This document shows, piece by piece, positions 1-9,140 of a stretch of DNA of 64,000 nt. How positions within the stretch are numbered: the first letter of the stretch is position 1; each line of letters begins with the position of its first letter. Under the pieces are notes generated by a model that searched no databases, was not told where the DNA came from, and saw only the letters and a list, made by a program, of their open reading frames with translations. The DNA comes from Tropicibacter oceani (GTDB taxonomy: Bacteria > Pseudomonadota > Alphaproteobacteria > Rhodobacterales > Rhodobacteraceae): assembly GCF_029958925.1 (NCBI RefSeq), contig NZ_CP124616.1, positions 1,364,001-1,428,000 of the forward strand, in the 5' to 3' direction. The position numbers and the translations under genes are program-made.

Positions 1-1198
1 TGCGCGGCCCGTCGCCGAACGGCAGATAGGCATAGCGGTCCGGTTTGCTGCCCTCCCAGCGGGCGGGTCGGAAAGCATCGGGTTCATCCCAAAGCAGCGC
101 GCTGCGGTGCAGGGCATAGATCGGCAGGATCACCGTGTCGCCCTTGCGGATCTGGCGCCCGCACAGCTGGTCATCCGCCTGCGCGGTGCGCGACAGCATG
201 GCGGCGGGGGGATAAAGGCGCAGCGCCTCGTCGACGATGCGCCGGATCAGGGGCAGGTTTTCCACGTCTTCGCCAGTCGCGGCGCCGTCCTTGACCACTG
301 ACAGAACCTCTTGCCGGGCCTGGTCCTGCACCTCTGGATCGAAGGCCAGCAGGTAGAGCGACCAAGCCAGGGTCAGGGCGGTGGTTTCATGCCCGGCGAC
401 GATGAAGGTCAGCAGGTTGTCGCGCAGCTCGGCGGTGTTCATGCGGCGCTTGGTTTCCGGGTCCTCGCCCGCCAGCAGCAGGTCCAGCAGGTCGGGCACA
501 CCTTCGGCGCCGCGCTGGGCGCGGCCCTCGATGGCGGTGTCGGCAACCTTTTTCATCTGCGCCACCGCGCCGGCGGAAAACACCCGCCCCGGGCGCGGCA
601 CCCAATCAGGAAAGCCCAGCAGGTCGAACAGCGAGATTTTCCCGGCCTCGGAAATATAGGCGTCGATGGCCCCGTGCACCCCGTCGCGGTCGAACCCCGC
701 ATCGCCCGAAAAAGTCACGTCGGAAATGACGTCAAAGGTCAGGCTGACCATTTCATCCAGAAAGTTGATCGCCTTTGGCCCGGCCGCCCCGATACGCCGG
801 ACCGAACGCTGCGCCGCGCCGGTCATGATTGGCGCAAGGTTCATCACGTTGCGATGGCTGAACACAGGCGCGGCCGTGCGCCGCTGCCAGCGCCAATGCG
901 CGCCTTCGGCGATGAACAGCGATTCCCCGATGGCCGGGCGCAAAAGGTTCTTGGTCACGGTCGACTTGGGGTAATTGGCCAGATTTTCCAGCAGCACCCG
1001 CCGGTTGCCTGCCGGGTCCATGACCATGTGCCAGCGCTTGCCGGTCTTGCCGGACAGGATCGGCTGGCGGGTTGCGACCTCGGGGATGATGGACAACACG
1101 TTGCGCCGAGACGCCTGCAGACTTTCCCAAAGCCCCATGGGGCGGGTCACCAGGGGGACACGGACGGGCAGGGGGGCGGCTGGGGAATGGTTTGTCAT
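1..1198 (-). CDS. Cytochrome P450, C-terminus cut by window edge
   Basis: Heme-thiolate monooxygenase. I translated it from the ATG at 1198 down to base 2: 399 residues with no stop, running off the left edge. Visible marks are the I-helix oxygen-activation motif AGHETT (residues 268-273), the K-helix ExxR in EALRLYPP (324-331), and the start of the heme-binding loop FGDGPR (394-399); the cysteine that follows lies outside the window. About 50 C-terminal residues are missing. There is no N-terminal membrane anchor, so it is a soluble bacterial type. The EALRLYPP form resembles CYP102/CYP4-like sequences more than the second P450 in this window (41949-43157). Substrate and redox partner are unknown. 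It diverges from the lipoprotein gene to its right. Confidence 0.93.
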   Translation of the reverse strand, partial: MTNHSPAAPLPVRVPLVTRPMGLWESLQASRRNVLSIIPEVATRQPILSGKTGKRWHMVMDPAGNRRVLLENLANYPKSTVTKNLLRPAIGESLFIAEGAHWRWQRRTAAPVFSHRNVMNLAPIMTGAAQRSVRRIGAAGPKAINFLDEMVSLTFDVISDVTFSGDAGFDRDGVHGAIDAYISEAGKISLFDLLGFPDWVPRPGRVFSAGAVAQMKKVADTAIEGRAQRGAEGVPDLLDLLLAGEDPETKRRMNTAELRDNLLTFIVAGHETTALTLAWSLYLLAFDPEVQDQARQEVLSVVKDGAATGEDVENLPLIRRIVDEALRLYPPAAMLSRTAQADDQLCGRQIRKGDTVILPIYALHRSALLWDEPDAFRPARWEGSKPDRYAYLPFGDGPR

Positions 1199-1300
1199 GA
1201 CCCTAATGTAGGCGGCGGCGGCGCCATGGCAAAGCCCCACTGATTGCATGGCGCGCCCCTTCGCGGTATCCAGTCCGAACATGAAACCCTGGGGGACTCC

Positions 1301-1873
1301 ATGATCCGTATTCTTGTCGCTTTTTCCTTGGTGCTGGGCCTTGCCGCCTGTTCGGATGTGCCGGCCGACCTGTCGAAACCGCCGGTTGCCCTTGGGGACT
1401 TCAAACTTGGCCATGCCGAGGTCGTCGCGCCCAACCTGCAACAGCTTCTGGTATCGCGCGAGGCGACCAAGGAAGAATGGATCAAGGTCGTCGACGAGGC
1501 CATGGAACAACGCTTTCGCCGCTATGAGGGCGACAAGTTTTATCACATCGGCATCAGCGTCGAGGCCTATTCCCTGCCGCCCCCGGTGGTGCCCGGAAAA
1601 TCGGCGCTGGCCCTGCATGTCACGGTCTGGGACGACGCGACGCAATCCAAGCTGAACACCAAGCCCGAGCCGATCCACGTGATCAAGGTCTTTGAATCCC
1701 GCCTGTCCAAGAATCGCGATGAACAGATGCAGGGGCTGGCGCTGGAGGCGGCGCTGCTGATCGAAAAATGGCTGCGCGAAGAACAGGAAACCAAAGGCTG
1801 GTTTGGCGGGCTTCCGGAAGTCGAGGAAGCCGCCGAAGATATCGCAGAGGCCCCTGCCGACGGTCCCAGCTGA
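1301..1873 (+). CDS. Putative lipoprotein of unknown function
   Basis: A 190-residue protein with a type II signal peptide: MIRILVAFSLVLGL followed by the lipobox LAAC, so it is probably lipidated at Cys17 and anchored in the envelope. The start at 1301 was chosen because the signal peptide begins there and GGGGGA lies just upstream; an in-frame upstream ATG at 1244 would place 19 polar residues before the signal. The mature part is mixed alpha/beta, and the last 25 residues are very acidic (EVEEAAEDIAEA). I recognise no catalytic motif or family. It stands alone between a divergent P450 and tuf. Confidence 0.8.
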   Translation: MIRILVAFSLVLGLAACSDVPADLSKPPVALGDFKLGHAEVVAPNLQQLLVSREATKEEWIKVVDEAMEQRFRRYEGDKFYHIGISVEAYSLPPPVVPGKSALALHVTVWDDATQSKLNTKPEPIHVIKVFESRLSKNRDEQMQGLALEAALLIEKWLREEQETKGWFGGLPEVEEAAEDIAEAPADGPS

Positions 1874-2024
1874 CCTTGCGCCGCTGAAACACCGGCATCC
1901 CCGCGGATCGGGCAACCCGCTGGAAAGGCAGGGCGCGGCGCGCCCAGAACGGTGCCGTCCGGCGCTTGCAACCAAAAGAACGCGGTGTTCGGCGCCCAGA
2001 AGGGCGCTGCGCAACATCATCCAC

Positions 2025-2053
2025 TTGATTTTCGCGGCTCAACCCAATATGTG
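2025..2053 (+). promoter_or_regulatory. Candidate promoter of first tuf gene
   Basis: TTGATT at 2025-2030 and TATGTG at 2048-2053, separated by exactly 17 bases, 58 bases before the tuf start codon. The spacing and TTG-type -35 match candidates ahead of other translation genes here. The rest of 1874-2024 shows no gene. Confidence 0.45.
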
Positions 2054-2110
2054 GCCCGCGATGCAAACCCCGGGCCCGGGTGTGGCCCCAAACCGTGAGG
2101 CGTCTCAGAG

Positions 2111-3286
<1,176 letters not shown>

Positions 3287-3291
3287 GCCCC

Positions 3292-3313
3292 AGGGTGGGT
3301 TTCAACCCACCCT
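3292..3313. repeat. Palindromic repeat after tuf copy 1
   Basis: AGGGTGGGTT-tc-AACCCACCCT, a perfect 10-bp inverted repeat with a two-base centre. Similar G-rich palindromes follow other genes at 26970, 27004, 28230, 30945, 51336 and 62295. Confidence 0.7.
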
Positions 3314-3330
3314 TTGGTCGAGAAAACAGA

Positions 3331-3357
3331 AGGGCGCCCCAAAGGGCGCCCTTTTTT
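3331..3357 (+). terminator. Intrinsic terminator of tuf copy 1
   Basis: A perfect 9-bp stem AGGGCGCCC / GGGCGCCCT with loop CAAA, followed by a T run. Confidence 0.9.
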
Positions 3358-3521
3358 GCATGGTGCTGCAGTCTTCCATGTCGCCCGCGTGTGGCCATCC
3401 CGGTCGCGGTGGCGATACCATGCCCTCAAAACAGAAAAGACCGCCCCTTGGGACGGTCCTTTCGCGAAAAGTGCCTTTTGCAATCCGCCATGCGCCAGGG
3501 AGGGGACGCATGGCGGGCAGG

Positions 3522-3773
3522 GGCATGATCACTTGATCATTGCCAGTACTTTGCCGCGGGTCTCGCCTGCGCTGTCGCCCGAGTGGATCACGGCGAGGAT
3601 CGAGTTGACTTCGGTGGCGGACAGACCGGACAGGTCGGCCTGCGGTGCAAAGGTCTGGATTTCGTGCAGCTGGGCTGCGGTCGGGGTCGAGGTCATGGCC
3701 TGGGCTGCGCCAGCAAAGGCGGCGATTGCGACGAGGCTGGATGCGATGATGCGTTTCATGGTGTTTTCCTTTT
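3522..3773. repeat. Tandem duplication unit A (252 bp)
   Basis: This segment repeats at 3852-4103 (offset 330) with one visible difference, T at 3551 against G at 3881, a silent change in a Val codon. It covers the whole small exported-protein gene, its ribosome binding site and a few downstream bases. The unique 78 bp between units differs from what follows unit B, so the unit boundaries are sharp. Confidence 0.9.
3529..3759 (-). CDS. Small exported single-repeat protein, copy A
   Basis: A 76-residue protein with a signal peptide of about 21 residues (MKRIIASSLVAIAAFAGAAQA) and a mature part of only about 55 residues. The start at 3759 is set by AGGAAAA just upstream and the signal peptide; the frame stays open further upstream without a better site. 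The mature part is one copy of a motif ending ADLSGLSATEVNSIL then a helix and SGD. The same motif occurs three times in the protein at 4730-5302. No cysteines or catalytic motif are visible. Likely secreted or periplasmic. I recognise no named family. The product is identical to copy B. Confidence 0.8.
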   Translation of the reverse strand: MKRIIASSLVAIAAFAGAAQAMTSTPTAAQLHEIQTFAPQADLSGLSATEVNSILAVIHSGDSAGETRGKVLAMIK

Positions 3774-3851
3774 CATTCAGAGGTTTCCGGCTTTGGATTT
3801 GAATATGCCGGTCATTGAGGGTGGCCAAAGGCCGTCAGTGTTTTGCCTGGG

Positions 3852-4103
3852 GGCATGATCACTTGATCATTGCCAGGACTTTGCCGCGGGTCTCGCCTGC
3901 GCTGTCGCCCGAGTGGATCACGGCGAGGATCGAGTTGACTTCGGTGGCGGACAGACCGGACAGGTCGGCCTGCGGTGCAAAGGTCTGGATTTCGTGCAGC
4001 TGGGCTGCGGTCGGGGTCGAGGTCATGGCCTGGGCTGCGCCAGCAAAGGCGGCGATTGCGACGAGGCTGGATGCGATGATGCGTTTCATGGTGTTTTCCT
4101 TTT
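3852..4103. repeat. Tandem duplication unit B (252 bp)
   Basis: Second copy of the unit at 3522-3773, same orientation, one base different. It contains the gene at 3859-4089. Confidence 0.9.
3859..4089 (-). CDS. Small exported single-repeat protein, copy B
   Basis: Encodes the same 76-residue preprotein as the gene at 3529-3759, with an identical signal peptide and mature sequence. It is the promoter-proximal copy on the minus strand. Upstream of its ribosome binding site is a hairpin (CCGTGGC-aaac-GCCACCG in minus sense, around 4107-4124) that copy A lacks. Both genes may lie on one transcript, giving a doubled dose, or copy A may have its own start in the 78-bp spacer. Function unknown. 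Confidence 0.8.
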   Translation of the reverse strand: MKRIIASSLVAIAAFAGAAQAMTSTPTAAQLHEIQTFAPQADLSGLSATEVNSILAVIHSGDSAGETRGKVLAMIK

Positions 4104-4124
4104 TTACGGTGGCGTTTGCCACGG

Positions 4125-4497
4125 TTCTGATTGTCTGGGTCGAACTGTCTGTCCGACACAAATCCAGATAGGGCCTGGAATTCCGAAGTTGAAATCACGA
4201 AGCAATATCAATTGGTTCACGCACCTGTGTCCTTGAAATTCGGGGTCGTCGAAACGGGGTATGTGAAGAAATGCACAGCTTTGGTGCGCATCAAGCCGGC
4301 TTGGAAGGTGCGCAGTCCGGGCTGCGCGCGCGGCGGTGTTTCGGACGCGGCAGAAGCCGCGACTTTGGCTGCATCACATGTTTTTGAATCCGGAAATTGT
4401 GCCGGTCTTGGCCCCCGGGATGCCGCCACGCCCCAGGGCAGGCGGAAAAATTGTTCGCCAAACCATGGCCCCGGCCGTCAAACTGCGCTTTTCCGGC
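4125..4497. other. Gene-free stretch before tRNA-Trp
   Basis: No reading frame here has convincing codon use or a start site. It should hold the promoter of the minus-strand small exported genes, but I could not fix one. Nothing else was seen. Confidence 0.5.
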
Positions 4498-4526
4498 TTG
4501 CAAAGCGCCTGCACCTTTCGTAGATC
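4498..4526 (+). promoter_or_regulatory. Candidate promoter of tRNA-Trp
   Basis: TTGCAA (4498-4503), 17 bases, TAGATC (4521-4526). Transcription would start about 8 bases before the mature tRNA. Confidence 0.5.
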
Positions 4527-4540
4527 AGGCCCCGGACCTT

Positions 4541-4616
4541 AGGGGTATAGCTCAGCTGGTAGAGCGACGGTCTCCAAAACCGTAGGTCGCGGGTTCGAAC
4601 CCTGCTGCCCCTGCCA
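4541..4616 (+). tRNA. tRNA-Trp (anticodon CCA)
   Basis: A complete 76-nt cloverleaf with genomically encoded 3' CCA. The acceptor arm AGGGGTA pairs with TGCCCCT (one G-T pair). The anticodon stem ACGGT/ACCGT encloses loop CTCCAAA with anticodon CCA at 4574-4576. The T-arm carries GTTCGAA. It lies between tuf and secE, a common place for tRNA-Trp in alphaproteobacteria. Confidence 0.97.
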
Positions 4617-4685
4617 TTTCCCATACATCGTGATACACCGGCGCCGCCCGTGCTTTGAAAGCGCGGTGTGAGATGTGCGCACGAA

Positions 4686-4713
4686 AAAAGGGGCCGCGAA
4701 TGCGACCCCTTTT
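4686..4713. terminator. Bidirectional terminator between tRNA-Trp and the three-repeat gene
   Basis: AAAAGGGG-c-CGC-gaat-GCG-a-CCCCTTTT: A and T runs flank a near-perfect stem on both strands, so it can end both the tRNA transcript and the convergent minus-strand gene. Confidence 0.8.
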
Positions 4714-4729
4714 CTGGATGGTGCGGCGA

Positions 4730-5302
4730 TCAGCTGGCCAGAGCGGCCGAAATCGCGGTTTCGATGGCGTCTTCGTCACCGCTGGTCAGCGCGGCGCGGA
4801 TCTGGCGGCTTTCGACCGCGTCAATCATCGAAAAGTCAGCGTCCGGCGCGAACCGCAGAATGGCGACCTCTTCCTGCTGGGTGAAATCGGCGGGTTTCAC
4901 CATGCCGGCCTCGGCCGTGGGGGTCATGATTGCCCGTTCGATGGCCTGGCGGTCACCGGAAGCGATGGCAAGACGCAGTTCGGAAATCTCGGCGTCCGTA
5001 AAGATCGACGTGTCGACATTGGCGTCAACGGAGCGAATCTTGTTGATCTCGACCGGCGTCAGGGGTTCCACATTCAGTGCGTTGCGGGCGGTCACGACGG
5101 CCTGCATCTGGGTGGCCTTTTCCGTGTCCGATGCACCGCCGTTGGCGATGATCAACAGCTCGTCGATCTGAGCTTCGCTCAGCAGATCGACATCGACGGT
5201 CGGCAGGTAGGACTGCAGCATGTTCAACTGACCCGAGGTTGCGGCAAAGGCGCCGGTGGCAAGGGTGGCGGCAAGGGCGGTGGTGGCAAAAAGACGTTTC
5301 AT
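4730..5302 (-). CDS. Exported protein with three internal repeats
   Basis: A 190-residue protein with a signal peptide (MKRLFATTALAATLATGAFA). The start at 5302 is supported by AGGAGA 8 bases upstream. The mature chain is three copies of a motif of about 48 residues, at about 22-70, 81-128 and 140-187. Their cores are LPTVDVDLLSEAQIDELL, VDTSIFTDAEISELRLAIASGD and FAPDADFSMIDAVESRQIRA. The third is closest to the single repeat in the proteins at 3529-3759 and 3859-4089 (FAPQADLSGL..., with SGD). No cysteines and no catalytic motif; each repeat is predicted to be mainly helical. It sits convergent to tRNA-Trp. Function unknown; a secreted binding or structural role is only a guess. Confidence 0.82.
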   Translation of the reverse strand: MKRLFATTALAATLATGAFAATSGQLNMLQSYLPTVDVDLLSEAQIDELLIIANGGASDTEKATQMQAVVTARNALNVEPLTPVEINKIRSVDANVDTSIFTDAEISELRLAIASGDRQAIERAIMTPTAEAGMVKPADFTQQEEVAILRFAPDADFSMIDAVESRQIRAALTSGDEDAIETAISAALAS

Positions 5303-5478
5303 AAGGATATCTCCTGTTTGCTTTCGCGGGGCGCCAGACGCGGCCCGTCATCTGCATCCCCAACCGGCCACGGGCGATTGCGTTCCGAATTTGTCTTCAC
5401 GGTGCCGTGAAGCTGGCGTGAGGCGGGGCGATCCGGCGACAGTGCACCGGGTCATTTCGCACGGCGGTCGCAACAGGG

Positions 5479-5507
5479 TTGTAATTCGTCAGACCCGCGC
5501 GTAGATA
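5479..5507 (+). promoter_or_regulatory. Candidate promoter of secE
   Basis: TTGTAA (5479-5484), 17-base spacer, TAGATA (5502-5507), 38 bases before the secE start codon. Confidence 0.5.
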
Positions 5508-5545
5508 CGCCCGACATCGCGACACCGATCAAAAGGCATTCGGCC

Positions 5546-5746
5546 ATGGCCCGCACCACCAATCCGCTTCAATTCATCCAGCAGGTCCGTGCTGAGGTTT
5601 CCAAGGTTGTCTGGCCGACCCGCCGCGAGGTCGTGCTGACGACGATCATGGTCTTTATCATGGCGACGCTGACCGCGATCTTTTTTGCGTTGGTCGATAT
5701 CCTGATCCGCAGCGGTCTTCAGGGGATCCTGACGCTCTTTGGCTGA
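5546..5746 (+). CDS. secE: Preprotein translocase subunit SecE
   Basis: Small essential subunit of the SecYEG channel in the inner membrane. It has 66 residues, the short single-span form usual outside enterobacteria. An amphipathic cytoplasmic helix carries the typical KVVWPTRREV (about residues 20-29), followed by one membrane helix (about 31-53). It precedes nusG as in most bacteria, but a hairpin with a T tract separates the two. Confidence 0.95.
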   Translation: MARTTNPLQFIQQVRAEVSKVVWPTRREVVLTTIMVFIMATLTAIFFALVDILIRSGLQGILTLFG

Positions 5747-5811
5747 CCTTGGCGCCCGGGCCTCTTGAATTCAGGGGGGCTTGGCGGTAGGGAACGGCCT
5801 ACTGAATGAAG

Positions 5812-5846
5812 GGCGTGCACTGATTCGAGTTGCACGCCGCTTTTTT
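5812..5846 (+). terminator. Hairpin with T tract between secE and nusG
   Basis: GGCGTGCA (5812-5819) pairs with TGCACGCC (5831-5838), and six T follow (5841-5846), the form of an intrinsic terminator. A weak promoter-like pair, TTGAAT (5765-5770), 17 bases, TAGGGA (5788-5793), lies just upstream. The hairpin could end the secE transcript or act as an attenuator in a nusG leader. Confidence 0.65.
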
Positions 5847-5924
5847 GTTTCCCGCGCGCATCGCGGCGGGGATGGACGACAAAGGCCGGGCTTTGACCTG
5901 GCCAAGGAACGAGGGACAGCCCAG

Positions 5925-6455
5925 ATGGCAAAGCGGTGGTATTCGGTGAGCGTGCTCTCGAACTTCGAAAAGAAGATTGCCGAGCAGATCCGCACTTCGG
6001 TGGAAGAGCAGGGGCTCGAGGATCAGATCGACGAAGTGCTGGTTCCCACCGAAGAGGTGATCGAGGTCCGTCGCGGCAAGAAGGTAACGACCGAGCGTCG
6101 CTTCATGCCCGGTTACGTGCTGGTGCACATGGAAATGTCGGACCGCGGCTATCACCTGATCAACTCGATCAACCGCGTGACCGGGTTCCTTGGTCCGCAG
6201 GGGCGCCCGATGCCGATGCGCGACGCCGAGGTCGAGGCGATCCTTGGCCGCGTCCAGGAAAACGAAGATGCGCCGCGCACGCTGATCCACTTTGAGATCG
6301 GCGAAAAGGTCAAGGTCAACGATGGCCCCTTCGAGGGCTTCGATGGCATGGTCGAGGGCGTGGACGAAGACAACCAGCGCCTGCGTGTCGCGGTGTCGAT
6401 CTTTGGCCGGGAAACCCCGGTCGAACTGGAATTCACCCAGGTTACAAAGCAGTAA
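5925..6455 (+). CDS. nusG: Transcription termination/antitermination factor NusG
   Basis: Binds RNA polymerase, aids processivity and Rho-dependent termination, and couples to the ribosome through S10. It has 176 residues. The NGN domain begins MAKRWYSVSVLSNFEKK and has the RFMPGYVLVHM strand; a C-terminal KOW domain carries VNDGPFEGFDGMVEGV. The start at 5925 follows GAGGGAC; the frame is open upstream but that part has no family similarity. Confidence 0.97.
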   Translation: MAKRWYSVSVLSNFEKKIAEQIRTSVEEQGLEDQIDEVLVPTEEVIEVRRGKKVTTERRFMPGYVLVHMEMSDRGYHLINSINRVTGFLGPQGRPMPMRDAEVEAILGRVQENEDAPRTLIHFEIGEKVKVNDGPFEGFDGMVEGVDEDNQRLRVAVSIFGRETPVELEFTQVTKQ

Positions 6456-6517
6456 TTGCGCTGCGGCATCTGACGCGATTTCGCGTCACTTGGCCTTGTG
6501 GTGCTAAAGTAATCAAA

Positions 6518-6547
6518 AGGGGCGGGCAGCAATGCGCGCCCCTATTT
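6518..6547 (+). terminator. Probable terminator after nusG
   Basis: AGGGGCG (6518-6524) pairs with CGCCCCT (6537-6543), followed by a short T-rich tail. It separates nusG from the unknown gene and rplK. Confidence 0.6.
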
Positions 6548-6655
6548 CGTTGCAGACGCCCACAAGACCCGGCGTTGATCGTTCCGATGACCAAAGGTTG
6601 CGATGGAAGGCGACCCGGTTGACATGTTCCGAAGCTGTGCGAGTTGACTAAGTCC

Positions 6656-7645
6656 ATGACAAAAGAAGCGCTGATTGTCCGGGAGGCCGCTCTTGGCGAC
6701 CACGGAAAGATGCGGCAGGATCTGGCCTGTATCGCACTGACTCGTGACTATTTCGGCGTGGATGTCGATGAGGCGGCAATTGAACGGCTGCAAGACAGAG
6801 ACATGCATGCGACCGCGATAACCGCGCTTGGGTCCGAGTGCCTCCCGACTGCTTGGGACAGTTGGTGGGCATTGTTGCACGACAGGCTGCATGGAAATTT
6901 TGACGGCTGGAGCCCTTTGGCAGCTTTCCGCGCCCTGGGCTATGCGCGCGTCGCGGATCTTTGGCAAGACCAGGAGGCGTTTCTGCGCACCATCCAGGTT
7001 GAAAAGGTCGATCCCAACGAAGACGACGATCTGGATGAGTTTATGCCCGACGGCGAAGGCGGATACTATAGGATGCATGATCGCGGCGCGTTCGAGCAGG
7101 CCTGCGCTGAACGGCAGGCAGCCTCGATTGCCGTTTTCAAGGACGCAGGATTGCCCTCGCAGTATGTGGAGGCCGAAATTTCCGCGTTGTTCAATCTTGA
7201 GGGCGTCAGCCAAGAGACGTTTGACGTGTATTGGGCCACGCGGATCACAGAAACTCAGGCATTTGCACGCTATTCACCCGAGTGGCCGGACACCAGTTGG
7301 ACCGGGCCGAACGACCCTGTCGGGTGGTTGACACGCCGGCATCAGGCGGCCCTGCGCGCACATGGCTACGAGTATCGCTTTGCCTTTTGGGAGCGGGAGC
7401 AGGGTTATGACCGCGGCTCGCTTTGGATTCAGACCGACAAGGGACCGCTGCGGCTGTTTGACAGTACCGATGCGGCCTCGCTGCGCAGCAATTTTCCGGT
7501 TCGTGTGGCCAGTATCGAGGGCAAGCCTTTGTTCGAGTTGACGCGCAATGACGTTCCGGACTGGCTGTTTGATGTCGGACGGGACACGTGGCACCGGAAA
7601 AGCCGCCTGGCGCGGTTTTGGCCAAAACTTCTGGGCAAGCGTTGA
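6656..7645 (+). CDS. Hypothetical protein inserted between nusG and rplK
   Basis: A 329-residue cytoplasmic protein without signal peptide or membrane span. I took the ATG at 6656; a TTG at 6644 is in frame, and neither has a good ribosome binding site. It is rich in Trp and acidic residues (for example EKVDPNEDDDLDEFMP near residues 115-130). The C-terminal part is beta-rich, with GSLWIQTDKGPLRLFDS. Codon use looks less GC-biased than in the flanking ribosomal genes. I recognise no family. It interrupts the usual nusG-rplK adjacency and is bounded by a terminator upstream and the rplK promoter candidate downstream, so it is probably an independent accessory gene. Confidence 0.75.
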   Translation: MTKEALIVREAALGDHGKMRQDLACIALTRDYFGVDVDEAAIERLQDRDMHATAITALGSECLPTAWDSWWALLHDRLHGNFDGWSPLAAFRALGYARVADLWQDQEAFLRTIQVEKVDPNEDDDLDEFMPDGEGGYYRMHDRGAFEQACAERQAASIAVFKDAGLPSQYVEAEISALFNLEGVSQETFDVYWATRITETQAFARYSPEWPDTSWTGPNDPVGWLTRRHQAALRAHGYEYRFAFWEREQGYDRGSLWIQTDKGPLRLFDSTDAASLRSNFPVRVASIEGKPLFELTRNDVPDWLFDVGRDTWHRKSRLARFWPKLLGKR

Positions 7646-7701
7646 GCCGGGGAGGGCGCGTCACGAAACCGCCAAAACCGCAGGCTTTCCGCCATGCGGG
7701 G

Positions 7702-7730
7702 TTGATCGCCGGTCAAAGCTGGGCTATGCG
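7702..7730 (+). promoter_or_regulatory. Candidate promoter of rplK-rplA
   Basis: TTGATC (7702-7707), 17 bases, TATGCG (7725-7730). The leader would be about 130 bases, where an L1-binding autoregulatory site would be expected in this operon. Confidence 0.4.
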
Positions 7731-7866
7731 CCGGGCTTCGGTTGGCCGCTGCGAGTCGCACGGACCCCGAAACGTGGGAGGCGAGGGTTTCGCGAAATCC
7801 GGACCTGACCACGCAACAAACCGGCCCCAAGAACGCGTTCGCGGGGTGTTGTAAAGGAGAAAGCCA

Positions 7867-8316
7867 ATGGCCAAGAAGCTTGCTGGCAAGATGAAGCTGC
7901 AGATCCCTGCAGGCAAAGCCAACCCGTCGCCGCCCGTGGGCCCCGCCCTGGGTCAGCGCGGCATCAACATCATGGAATTCTGCAAGGCGTTCAACGCCAA
8001 GACGCAGGAAATGGAGCCCGGCGCGCCGTGCCCGACCGTGATCACCTATTATCAGGACAAGTCCTTCACCATGGACATCAAGACGCCCCCCGCGTCTTAT
8101 TACCTGAAAAAGGCCGCCGGTCTGAAGCCGGTCGGCAAGCGCAACCGCCCCAAGGGCGCCGTGCTTCCGGGCCGTGAAACCATCGCGACCGTGACCCTCA
8201 AGCAGGTGCGCGAAATCGCCGAGGCCAAGATGAAGGACCTGTCGGCGAATGACGTCGAAGCGGCAATGAAGATCATCGTTGGCTCTGCCAACTCGATGGG
8301 CATCGAGGTGAAGTAA
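7867..8316 (+). CDS. rplK: 50S ribosomal protein L11
   Basis: Part of the GTPase-associated centre of the 50S subunit, binding 23S rRNA with the L10/L12 stalk; needed for RelA activation. It has 149 residues. The N-terminal domain shows the conserved proline-rich [19 protein letters not shown] (about 14-32), and the C-terminal RNA-binding domain ends [18 protein letters not shown] sits well before the ATG. rplA follows after one base. Confidence 0.98.
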   Translation: MAKKLAGKMKLQIPAGKANPSPPVGPALGQRGINIMEFCKAFNAKTQEMEPGAPCPTVITYYQDKSFTMDIKTPPASYYLKKAAGLKPVGKRNRPKGAVLPGRETIATVTLKQVREIAEAKMKDLSANDVEAAMKIIVGSANSMGIEVK

Positions 8317-8317
8317 T

Positions 8318-9016
8318 ATGGCAAAGCTTGGAAAACGTACCCGCGCAGCCCGCGAAGCCTTTGCTGGCAAAGAAGACATCACCATCGAAGAAGCCGTCGC
8401 GCTGATCAAGGGCAACTCGAACACCAAGTTCGACGAGACCGTTGAAATCGCGATGAACCTGGGTGTTGACCCGCGTCACGCAGACCAGATGGTTCGCGGC
8501 GTTGTCGGCCTGCCGAACGGCACCGGCAAGACCGTGCGCGTGGCCGTGTTCGCCCGCGGCGCCAAGGCAGACGAAGCCCTGGCCGCTGGTGCGGACATCG
8601 TTGGCGCAGAGGACCTGATGGAAACCGTTCAGGGCGGCACCATCGACTTTGACCGTTGCATCGCAACCCCGGACATGATGCCCGTCGTGGGCCGTCTGGG
8701 CAAAGTGCTGGGCCCGCGCAACCTGATGCCGAACCCCAAGGTCGGCACCGTGACCATGGACGTCGCCGAGGCTGTCAAGGCAGCCAAGGGCGGTCAGGTT
8801 CAGTTCAAGGCCGAAAAGGCTGGCGTCGTGCACGCTGGCGTTGGCAAGGTTTCCTTTGACGAAGCCAAGCTGGTCGAAAACATCCGCGCCTTTGTCGCGG
8901 CCGTTTCCGCAGCCAAGCCGACCGGCGCCAAGGGCACCTACATGAAGAAGATCGCGCTCAGCTCCTCGATGGGCCCGGGCGTGTCGGTCGACGTCAGCAG
9001 CGCCACCGGCAACTGA
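8318..9016 (+). CDS. rplA: 50S ribosomal protein L1
   Basis: Forms the mobile L1 stalk that helps release E-site tRNA; in E. coli it represses its own operon. It has 232 residues, full length. It shows the family signature around [20 protein letters not shown] and ends in the usual SSSMGPGV region. Translation is probably coupled to rplK (one base between stop and start). A strong terminator follows. Confidence 0.98.
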   Translation: MAKLGKRTRAAREAFAGKEDITIEEAVALIKGNSNTKFDETVEIAMNLGVDPRHADQMVRGVVGLPNGTGKTVRVAVFARGAKADEALAAGADIVGAEDLMETVQGGTIDFDRCIATPDMMPVVGRLGKVLGPRNLMPNPKVGTVTMDVAEAVKAAKGGQVQFKAEKAGVVHAGVGKVSFDEAKLVENIRAFVAAVSAAKPTGAKGTYMKKIALSSSMGPGVSVDVSSATGN

Positions 9017-9039
9017 TCCTCGATCACAAATTTTCGGAA

Positions 9040-9068
9040 AAGGCGGGCCTTTCGGGTCCGCCTTTTTT
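9040..9068 (+). terminator. Intrinsic terminator of rplK-rplA
   Basis: AAGGCGG (9040-9046) pairs with CCGCCTT (9058-9064), followed by TTTTTT. Confidence 0.88.
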
Positions 9069-9140
9069 GTTGGTCGAAAGGCTGTGTTAGAGATTTGGCG
9101 TCAAGACTGCGGAACATCTGTCTCAACACGGGGTTTCGTC

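Noticed and set aside
311-1243. Long plus-strand open frame over the left edge (310 codons)
   Set aside because: The minus strand here encodes a clear P450 with all expected motifs; the plus frame is its GC-rich shadow.
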